A stretch of DNA of 5,966 nucleotides from Alphaproteobacteria bacterium (GTDB lineage Bacteria; Pseudomonadota; Alphaproteobacteria; Micavibrionales; UBA1664). Positions 1 through 5,966 of the stretch are shown here, piece after piece. The notes beneath the pieces were generated by a model. That model was not told the origin of the DNA and did not search any database. It was given only the letters and a program-made list of their open reading frames with translations. The first letter of the stretch is position 1, and the number at the start of each line of letters is the position of its first letter. Where the stretch lies: assembly GCA_030427215.1 (NCBI GenBank), contig JAUHXB010000083.1:1-5966 (forward strand), written 5' to 3'. The position numbers were made by a program, and so were the translations under genes.

Positions 1-315
1 GGAAAAAATGGCGATTTGGTCAATATTTTTCGTTGACCATGTGATGTTATTCGCGGCAATGGCGATGACTTGGCGGACGCCAAAACGGCCAATATTTGCG
101 GCATTCATCACCGGATGTGTTTGCGGAATTAGGCGGGCGGAGGCAAATACCAACGCCAATAAATACGCGAAATGCCCGAAATGAAGACCTATTGCGCGAA
201 TACGTGGCAAAATTTCCGGCATCATGGTGTAGCGCATTACACCCATGGCAGACATGCCTGGCAATAAATGCACAAGTTTATTCATATCTTTAGTTACTTT
301 ATCTGATAATGCCAT
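1..315 (-). CDS. Partial unidentified protein with one visible hydrophobic segment (N-terminal 105 residues)
   Basis: The frame is open from the ATG at 315 to the window edge, so only the N-terminus is seen. An AAAGAGAG Shine-Dalgarno-like stretch lies 5 bases before this ATG; the nearby ATG at 319 stops after six codons, so 315 is the start. The protein begins MALSDKVTKDMNK, has a hydrophobic stretch at about residues 42-59 that could be a membrane segment or a buried helix, then a block with THPVMNAANIGRFGVRQV (residues 66-83) and NNITWSTKNIDQIAIF (89-104). No classical signal peptide is visible. The second block reminds me of the start of DotA/TraY-like membrane proteins of alphaproteobacteria, but that is memory of a pattern and not a demonstrated match. 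It follows the coxBA terminator on the same strand, so it is probably transcribed separately. It is not ctaB/cyoE, the gene often found after coxA. Coding status is fairly sure; function is unknown. Confidence 0.7.
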   Translation of the reverse strand, partial: MALSDKVTKDMNKLVHLLPGMSAMGVMRYTMMPEILPRIRAIGLHFGHFAYLLALVFASARLIPQTHPVMNAANIGRFGVRQVIAIAANNITWSTKNIDQIAIFS

Positions 316-320
316 GCATG

Positions 321-328
321 CTCTCTTT
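321..328 (-). promoter_or_regulatory. Ribosome binding site of the left-edge gene
   Basis: Read on the minus strand this is AAAGAGAG, ending 5 bases before the ATG at 315. It decides between the two close ATGs (319 and 315), because only the second opens a long frame. Confidence 0.5.
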
Positions 329-370
329 AATAATTCATATTGCGCGCTTAAAACGCATCCCTACATCATT

Positions 371-376
371 ATTATA
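371..376 (-). promoter_or_regulatory. Possible -10 box for the left-edge gene
   Basis: On the minus strand this reads TATAAT, a perfect -10 hexamer, within the AT-rich gap between the coxA terminator and the left-edge gene. There is no good TTGACA-like box 16-18 bases upstream, so the call rests on the -10 alone. In an AT-rich gap such a hexamer can occur by chance. Confidence 0.3.
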
Positions 377-433
377 TAAAATTTTATCTAAATACTTCGT
401 TAATATTACCGCATTTATTTCGGAAAATCATTA

Positions 434-458
434 AAAAAGGCGCTTGTCGCGCCTTTTT
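434..458 (-). terminator. Rho-independent terminator of the coxBA operon
   Basis: A GGCGC/GCGCC stem (439-443 with 449-453) closes a 5-base loop and is flanked by A5 and T5 tracts. On the minus strand the hairpin is followed by a run of six T. It begins 4 bases after the coxA stop codon, which marks coxA as the last gene of its transcript. The symmetry of the tracts means it could also work in the plus direction, but no plus-strand gene ends here. Confidence 0.88.
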
Positions 459-462
459 ATCT

Positions 463-2184
<1,722 letters not shown>

Positions 2185-2213
2185 TTAGTCTTTCTTTAAA
2201 TCAAAAATCTTTT

Positions 2214-3104
2214 CTATCGTCCAGGGTTTGCGATGTTATCAACATCGACCTTTGGGTTTGCCTGTTTGTTTGCCGCGCTATCAGGGATTGTCGTAATCGA
2301 ATTATTTTCCTTCAATGTCCCACCCTGTTGACGTACCCATGCATCAAATTCCGCGCGAGGAACGGCCTTAATTTCAATCGGCATATAGGCATGGCCCGTT
2401 CCGCAAATTTCAGAACATTGACCATAATACGTGCCCGGCTTATCAATGCGCATCCATGTTTCATTCAAACGGCCGGGGATTGCGTCTTTTTTAACCCCCG
2501 CGGCGGGCAATGCAAACGCATGCAACACATCAGCGGCGGTCACCAATAATTGAATATTTGTACCGACAGGCACAACCACGGGCGCATCAGTTGATAGCAA
2601 ACGGCGTTGCCCTTTTGATTCATCGATTTGGTCTTCCGCCAAAGGATAGGCCAGAAATTCCAAACCATCATAATCCATATATTCATACCCCCAATACCAT
2701 TGGTAACCCGTTGTTTTAATGGTTAATTCGGGTTCAGGGATACGGTCTTCGAAATACAATAATTTAAATGACGGAATGGCGATAATAATCAATATAATAA
2801 CAGGGACAATCGTCCAGATAATTTCGATAAGCGTGTTATGCGCGAATGATGCGGGTTCAACATCTTTTTTGCGACGAAATTTGATACATGCATATATCAA
2901 CAAAGCCGTCACAATAATGACAATCGCTGTAATAATCACCAACAATAAATTGTGAAAATCAACGATTTCCGCTTTCATCGGGCTGGCCGGTGACATTAAA
3001 TTCAGCTGCCATGAATCGGCGTAACTTTGCCCTTTAACAACATCAGAGGCCATAGCGGGCAAGGATGTGACCATGAGAGACACTAAAAATGCAAAAAATT
3101 TCAT
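2214..3104 (-). CDS. coxB: Cytochrome c oxidase subunit II (CuA protein)
   Basis: Subunit II accepts electrons from cytochrome c through its binuclear CuA centre and passes them to heme a in CoxA. A signal peptide is visible (MKFFAFLVSL, then AMA-S with likely cleavage after residue 19). Two membrane helices follow at about 52-73 and 94-114, then a periplasmic cupredoxin domain. The CuA ligands are complete: H195, C230, E232, C234, H238 and M241. The aromatic patch GYQWYWGYEY (133-142) is the electron entry site. The last 35 or so residues (after about 262) are a polar, low-complexity tail rich in N, D and A, beyond the conserved core; such tails are trimmed in some alphaproteobacteria. At 296 residues the length is normal. 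It is the first gene of the operon and has its own promoter upstream. No strong Shine-Dalgarno sequence is seen; the start at 3104 is supported by the signal peptide. Neither subunit III nor the assembly genes ctaB and ctaG are next to it in this window. Confidence 0.97.
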   Translation of the reverse strand: MKFFAFLVSLMVTSLPAMASDVVKGQSYADSWQLNLMSPASPMKAEIVDFHNLLLVIITAIVIIVTALLIYACIKFRRKKDVEPASFAHNTLIEIIWTIVPVIILIIIAIPSFKLLYFEDRIPEPELTIKTTGYQWYWGYEYMDYDGLEFLAYPLAEDQIDESKGQRRLLSTDAPVVVPVGTNIQLLVTAADVLHAFALPAAGVKKDAIPGRLNETWMRIDKPGTYYGQCSEICGTGHAYMPIEIKAVPRAEFDAWVRQQGGTLKENNSITTIPDSAANKQANPKVDVDNIANPGR

Positions 3105-3137
3105 ATTTCTAAAAGATCTTTAATTATTGAATTCACT

Positions 3138-3165
3138 ATCATAAATAGCGCATTCCGCCATTCAA
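3138..3165 (-). promoter_or_regulatory. Sigma70-type promoter for coxBA
   Basis: On the minus strand, TTGAAT (3160-3165) and TATGAT (3138-3143) are separated by 16 bases. They match TTGACA in 4 of 6 and TATAAT in 5 of 6 positions. The expected transcription start near 3131 would leave a leader of about 27 bases before the coxB ATG. Seen by eye only; no start site is known. Confidence 0.5.
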
Positions 3166-3177
3166 GGAAAGAGCATT

Positions 3178-3183
3178 TATACT
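3178..3183 (+). promoter_or_regulatory. Possible -10 box for ettA
   Basis: The hexamer TATACT matches TATAAT in 5 of 6 positions and lies 61 bases before the ettA ATG at 3245. No convincing -35 box sits 16-18 bases upstream, so this is weak. If used, the transcript would start near 3190, inside the inverted repeat at 3188-3210. Confidence 0.25.
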
Positions 3184-3187
3184 GGAA

Positions 3188-3210
3188 ATTTAACGCGTGG
3201 CATGTTAAAT
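3188..3210. repeat. Perfect 7-9-7 inverted repeat in the coxB/ettA divergent region (possible operator)
   Basis: ATTTAAC (3188-3194) and its exact complement GTTAAAT (3204-3210) flank a 9-base spacer. Two further tandem ATTAAAT copies follow at 3215-3228, differing from the right arm only at the first base. The site is upstream of the predicted coxB -35 box and would overlap the start of an ettA transcript from the weak -10 box. A dimeric regulator binding here could touch both genes. I do not recognise the motif as that of a known regulator, and the sequence is AT-rich, so chance is possible. Confidence 0.4.
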
Positions 3211-3230
3211 CACCATTAAATATTAAATAC

Positions 3231-3236
3231 AAAGGA
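3231..3236 (+). promoter_or_regulatory. Ribosome binding site deciding the ettA start
   Basis: AAAGGA stands 8 bases before the ATG at 3245 but only 2 bases before the in-frame ATG at 3239. Normal spacing therefore favours 3245. This gives a protein starting [15 protein letters not shown], which aligns with the usual EttA start (E. coli begins MAQFVYTMHRV). Confidence 0.75.
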
Positions 3237-3244
3237 ACATGACC

Positions 3245-4861
3245 ATGGCCGCACATCAATATATCTATGTGATGAAAGATTTATCAAAAACCTATTCTGG
3301 TGGAAAACAGGTTTTGAAAAATATCCATTTGCAATTTTATCCGGGCGCAAAAATTGGCGTTTTGGGCCCCAATGGCGCGGGTAAATCAACCCTGCTTAAA
3401 ATTATGGCGGGAATTAACACTGATTATACAGGTGAGGCATGGGCCGCCGAGGGAACTAAAGTTGGGTATTTGGAACAAGAACCGCATTTGGATAATGCAA
3501 AAACCGTTATAGAAAACGTGATGGACGGCGCGGCGGATAAAAAGGCGATCCTGGATAAATATAATGAATTATGCCTTGATTACGAAAATGCCGATCCTGA
3601 TGAAATGGCGAAATTACAAGACGAAATTGACGCCCAAGATCTATGGGATTTGGATCGTAATATTGAAATGACGATGCAGGCATTGAATTGCCCCCCTGCG
3701 GATGCGTCCGTTGAAAATCTCTCTGGTGGTGAAAAGCGCCGTGTGGCCTTGGCGCGTCTTATTACATCTGAACCAGATATGTTATTGCTCGATGAACCAA
3801 CAAACCATTTGGATGCCGAATCCGTTGCATGGTTGCAAACCTATCTGCATGATTTCAAGGGCACGGTTGTGATGATTACGCACGACAGATACTTCCTTGA
3901 TAATGTCACAGGGTGGATTTTGGAATTAGACCGCGGACAGGGCATTCCATACGAAGGAAATTATTCTGCGTATCTTGAGAAAAAAGCCAAACGTTTGGCG
4001 CAAGAATCGCGTGAAGAGGCCGCGCGTCAAAAAACATTATCCCGCGAATTGGATTGGATTCGTCAATCGCCAAAGGCACGTCAGGCGAAATCAAAGGCAA
4101 GGATTAATGCCTATGACGATCTGCTTAAACAGTCCCAACAAGACACGCAGGGCAATGCCCAAATCATTATCCCAACGCCGGAGCGATTGGGTGACACGGT
4201 TGTTGTTGCCGAAAATGTGTGTAAATCATTCGGTGATAAGGAATTGATCAAAAATTTGAATTTCAAATTACCTGCCGGTGGAATTGTTGGCATTATCGGG
4301 CCCAATGGTGCGGGTAAATCAACATTATTTAAAATGATCACAGGCGTCGAACAACCGGACAGCGGAACATTAACAATCGGTGAAACCGTTGATATGGGAT
4401 ATATCGACCAATCCCGCGACAGCTTGGATGACAATAAAAATGTATGGGAAGAAATATCGGGCGGTAATGATGTTTTGAATTTGGGTAAAATTGAAAAACC
4501 ATCCCGCGCGTATGTTGCGTCATTTAATTTCAAAGGATCCGACCAACAGAAAAAAGTCGGCACATTGTCGGGCGGGGAACGCAACCGTGTTCACCTTGCC
4601 AAGATGCTGCAAAAAGGGGCTAACCTCCTCCTCCTTGATGAACCAACAAATGATTTGGACACGGAAACATTGGCAGCATTGGAAGAATCTCTTGAAAAAT
4701 TTGCGGGATGTGCGGTTGTGATTTCTCACGACAGGTGGTTCCTTGACCGCCTTGCCACACATATTTTGGCCTATGAAGGCAACGGCCATGTCGAATGGTT
4801 CGAAGGTAATTTCGAAGATTACGAACGCGATAAAGAACGCAGAGGCGTGAAGGCGGCTTAG
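3245..4861 (+). CDS. ettA: Energy-dependent translational throttle protein EttA (ABC-F ATPase)
   Basis: EttA is a cytoplasmic ABC-F ATPase that binds the ribosomal E site and gates the first steps of elongation according to the ATP/ADP ratio. Numbering is from the ATG at 3245 (538 residues). The first ABC domain has Walker [10 protein letters not shown] (41-49), signature LSGGE (159-163), Walker [12 protein letters not shown] with catalytic E184, and switch H213. The EttA-specific arm lies at about 90-135. The charged P-site tRNA-interacting linker is at about 243-308. The second domain has Walker A (352-360), LSGGE (441-445), Walker B with E466, and H495. Hallmark EttA stretches such as [11 protein letters not shown] and [13 protein letters not shown] are present. 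There are no membrane segments. The C-terminus ends [13 protein letters not shown], some 15 residues short of the basic tail of E. coli EttA (555 residues). Start choice is discussed with the ribosome binding site. It diverges from coxB and converges on the gene at 4894-5793, with 32 bases between stops and no hairpin terminator. Confidence 0.97.
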   Translation: MAAHQYIYVMKDLSKTYSGGKQVLKNIHLQFYPGAKIGVLGPNGAGKSTLLKIMAGINTDYTGEAWAAEGTKVGYLEQEPHLDNAKTVIENVMDGAADKKAILDKYNELCLDYENADPDEMAKLQDEIDAQDLWDLDRNIEMTMQALNCPPADASVENLSGGEKRRVALARLITSEPDMLLLDEPTNHLDAESVAWLQTYLHDFKGTVVMITHDRYFLDNVTGWILELDRGQGIPYEGNYSAYLEKKAKRLAQESREEAARQKTLSRELDWIRQSPKARQAKSKARINAYDDLLKQSQQDTQGNAQIIIPTPERLGDTVVVAENVCKSFGDKELIKNLNFKLPAGGIVGIIGPNGAGKSTLFKMITGVEQPDSGTLTIGETVDMGYIDQSRDSLDDNKNVWEEISGGNDVLNLGKIEKPSRAYVASFNFKGSDQQKKVGTLSGGERNRVHLAKMLQKGANLLLLDEPTNDLDTETLAALEESLEKFAGCAVVISHDRWFLDRLATHILAYEGNGHVEWFEGNFEDYERDKERRGVKAA

Positions 4862-4893
4862 GAGAAATTTAAGTGTGGGATCAATTTTAAATA

Positions 4894-5793
4894 CTATAGG
4901 CGTGTCAAATGCCAATACTTCATTGGATCTTGGCCACCCCACATGAGCTGATCTCCCATTACCTTTGATTCTTCGCTCAAGAAATTCGATGTAGAAGGGT
5001 TACTAGTACTCTCTTGATGCAGCTTGTTGATCCATTGGTTCCATTCCGATGCGACTCCACTCATGTAGGAATCTTTATCAAAACTGTAAACGCTAACGGG
5101 CTTTCCGGCTTGTCCCGACTTCAAAGTGACATAAGCATCATCGCCAAAGCCTTCGCCAGTATTTGCATACACAAATGAATCATAGCGTCTTTCTAATGCC
5201 CATTGTCTGAGTTTCATCATCAGATAAACCCACACATATTCTTGTGTTGCGGCGACATTAAAATCTTCACCAATTGCCATAGAGCGAGATTTGCGTTTCT
5301 CAAATTCTTTTTTTGCAAAAGGATTGTTACGAACGTAATTGCGCATATTTTTTAACTCAGCAGTGGATAAATTTAAGAAAACGTCATGCGGATAAATAAT
5401 ATCTTCAAAAGGGGCAAACAGTCTTTTAAGTGATTGTTTCTCCAGTTCTGATAGTTGATCACTGCCTTCAAAGGCGGCTAGGCCAGCACTTCCAATAGGG
5501 TCATCTTCCCAAGCATCCTTTAAACGCAGTGGGTTTTTAGCCTCAATTTCAAAGCATTCGATTTTTGCCGATGCAAGATACGCAATAAAATCCTGTAATA
5601 TGCTATTGGGCTCGCATCTTTCGGTTGGATTATAGTGATAATCAAAGCGTATAAAGTCGACACCATCAAACCCTAATCTATTTTTTGTCATGAACATGCT
5701 ATTTAATCGTCGAAACGATGTCTGCAATTCTCCAAAATGCTTTAAAACATCATCAGATTTTGTGTTTGAAAAGGAGCTATGATATAATTTCAT
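4894..5793 (-). CDS. Unrecognised accessory protein, possibly ADP-ribosyltransferase-like (polyvalent-protein type)
   Basis: No function can be assigned with certainty. The 299-residue protein has no signal peptide or membrane segment and is probably cytoplasmic. Four blocks can be seen: MKLYHSS at the extreme N-terminus, KHFGELQTSFRRL (18-30), FEIEAKNPLRLKDAW (81-95), and RRYDSFVYANTGEGFGDDAYVTL (202-224, split by RR-YDSFVYAN and GDDAYV). In order and wording these resemble the YHGT / HFGT / NPLRL / GYDGIVYRNE...DSYIVF blocks of ART-like domains in phage and mobile-element polyvalent proteins. This is recalled, not searched. If correct, H5 would lie on the first strand of an NAD-binding fold. 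The stretch 142-175 is charged and helical-looking; the tail after 260 is rich in S, T and N. Five of its 15 arginine codons are AGA and two are CGA, whereas coxA uses no AGA among 12, which fits foreign origin. It lies opposite ettA, with no partner gene. The ATG at 5793 has no Shine-Dalgarno site but an ideally placed promoter. Confidence 0.85.
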   Translation of the reverse strand: MKLYHSSFSNTKSDDVLKHFGELQTSFRRLNSMFMTKNRLGFDGVDFIRFDYHYNPTERCEPNSILQDFIAYLASAKIECFEIEAKNPLRLKDAWEDDPIGSAGLAAFEGSDQLSELEKQSLKRLFAPFEDIIYPHDVFLNLSTAELKNMRNYVRNNPFAKKEFEKRKSRSMAIGEDFNVAATQEYVWVYLMMKLRQWALERRYDSFVYANTGEGFGDDAYVTLKSGQAGKPVSVYSFDKDSYMSGVASEWNQWINKLHQESTSNPSTSNFLSEESKVMGDQLMWGGQDPMKYWHLTRL

Positions 5794-5800
5794 AATAGGA

Positions 5801-5829
5801 TTTATAATTTAAACAAAAGCTTATGTCAA
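5801..5829 (-). promoter_or_regulatory. Strong sigma70-type promoter, apparently giving a leaderless mRNA
   Basis: On the minus strand, TTGACA (5824-5829, perfect consensus) and TATAAA (5801-5806, 5 of 6) are separated by exactly 17 bases. Only 7 bases lie between the -10 box and the ATG at 5793, so the transcript should begin at or within a base or two of that A. No purine-rich ribosome binding site precedes the ATG, which agrees with leaderless translation. Confidence 0.65.
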
Positions 5830-5907
5830 TAAAAAAATAGGGTGAAATAAGGATTATTTTGAGCCTGTTTGTTACTGAACTTTGATGAAATTAATGAATA
5901 GCTCTAA

Positions 5908-5934
5908 AAAAGGGACTAAAACTTAGTCCCTTTT
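5908..5934 (-). terminator. Rho-independent terminator of the right-edge gene (symmetrical)
   Basis: GGGACTAA (5912-5919) and TTAGTCCC (5923-5930) pair around a 3-base AAC loop, extended by A4/T4 on the flanks to a 12-pair stem. It begins 10 bases after the TAA at 5945-5947 on the minus strand, so it most likely ends that gene. The symmetry allows it to stop plus-strand transcripts too, perhaps those of ettA before the gene at 4894-5793 came between. Confidence 0.85.
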
Positions 5935-5944
5935 AATTAGAAAA

Positions 5945-5966
5945 TTATGCGGCTTCTTCTTTTGCC
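5945..5966 (-). CDS. C-terminal end of a gene running in from the right (ends AKEEAA)
   Basis: Only the last codons are in the window: on the minus strand the frame reads A-K-E-E-A-A followed by TAA. The choice of frame rests on the stop lying just ahead of a strong terminator and on the Ala/Lys/Glu ending, which is common in ribosomal proteins and other abundant cytoplasmic proteins. The gene cannot be identified from six residues. Confidence 0.45.

Noticed and set aside
96..293. 65-residue open frame on the plus strand at the left edge
   Set aside because: It is antisense to the left-edge gene, which has a better start, a ribosome binding site and a protein-like composition.
3112..3121. 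AAAGATCTTT palindrome upstream of coxB
   Set aside because: It is only 10 bases, has no loop and no repeat elsewhere in the control region, and is easily expected by chance in AT-rich DNA.
3239..3241. ATG six bases upstream of the chosen ettA start
   Set aside because: It is in frame, but only 2 bases separate it from AAAGGA, too close for normal initiation. The ATG at 3245 has 8-base spacing and matches the family start.
4111..4584. 157-residue open frame on the minus strand within ettA
   Set aside because: It lies wholly inside the well-conserved ettA coding region on the other strand, has no recognisable motifs and no ribosome binding site.
4520..4942. 140-residue open frame on the minus strand spanning the ettA end and the start of the accessory segment
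   Set aside because: Most of it mirrors ettA, and the rest overlaps the end of the 4894-5793 gene in another frame. Nothing supports it as a gene.
5771..5787. AAGGAG followed by ATG on the plus strand, considered as the start of a small partner or antitoxin gene
   Set aside because: The frame reads ATG ATA TAA and stops after two codons. No other small frame with a ribosome binding site was seen beside the accessory gene.

Overview
The window looks like chromosomal DNA of a fairly AT-rich alphaproteobacterium. The evidence is an A1-type cytochrome c oxidase subunit I, a CuA-bearing subunit II of the mitochondrial/alphaproteobacterial kind, and a canonical EttA. I cannot name the genus; it carries no selectable or mobile gene that I can recognise.

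Layout from left to right. Positions 1-315 (minus strand) hold the start of an unidentified, probably membrane-anchored protein that runs off the window. Positions 434-458 are a strong intrinsic terminator that closes a two-gene operon transcribed leftward: coxB (2214-3104), then coxA (463-2181). These encode the catalytic core of an aa3-type terminal oxidase. Positions 3105-3244 form a divergent control region. It has a credible sigma70-type promoter for coxB and a perfect 7-9-7 inverted repeat, and ettA (3245-4861, plus strand) leaves it rightward. EttA is an ABC-F translation factor that senses energy status on the ribosome, so the region drives respiration in one direction and energy-gated translation in the other; any co-regulation is only inference.

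Positions 4894-5793 (minus strand) hold a gene convergent with ettA. No housekeeping family fits it. Its motif order (YHSS at the N-terminus, then HFG, then a KNPLRLKD block, then a YDSFVYAN...DDAYV block) resembles the ADP-ribosyltransferase-like domain of phage and mobile-element polyvalent proteins. Its arginine codons differ from those of coxA and ettA. It has a perfect -35 box placed so that the transcript should start at or next to the ATG, which suggests a leaderless mRNA. It appears to be an accessory gene inserted between ettA and a convergent housekeeping gene. Only the last seven codons of that housekeeping gene (5945-5966) and its terminator (5908-5934) are visible.

The points most worth following are the standalone ART-like gene with its leaderless promoter, and an aromatic-rich insertion of about 44 residues in CoxA, in the periplasmic loop next to the heme propionates. 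No tRNA, rRNA, CRISPR array, insertion sequence or attachment site was seen, and no stretch over 300 bases lacks a gene.
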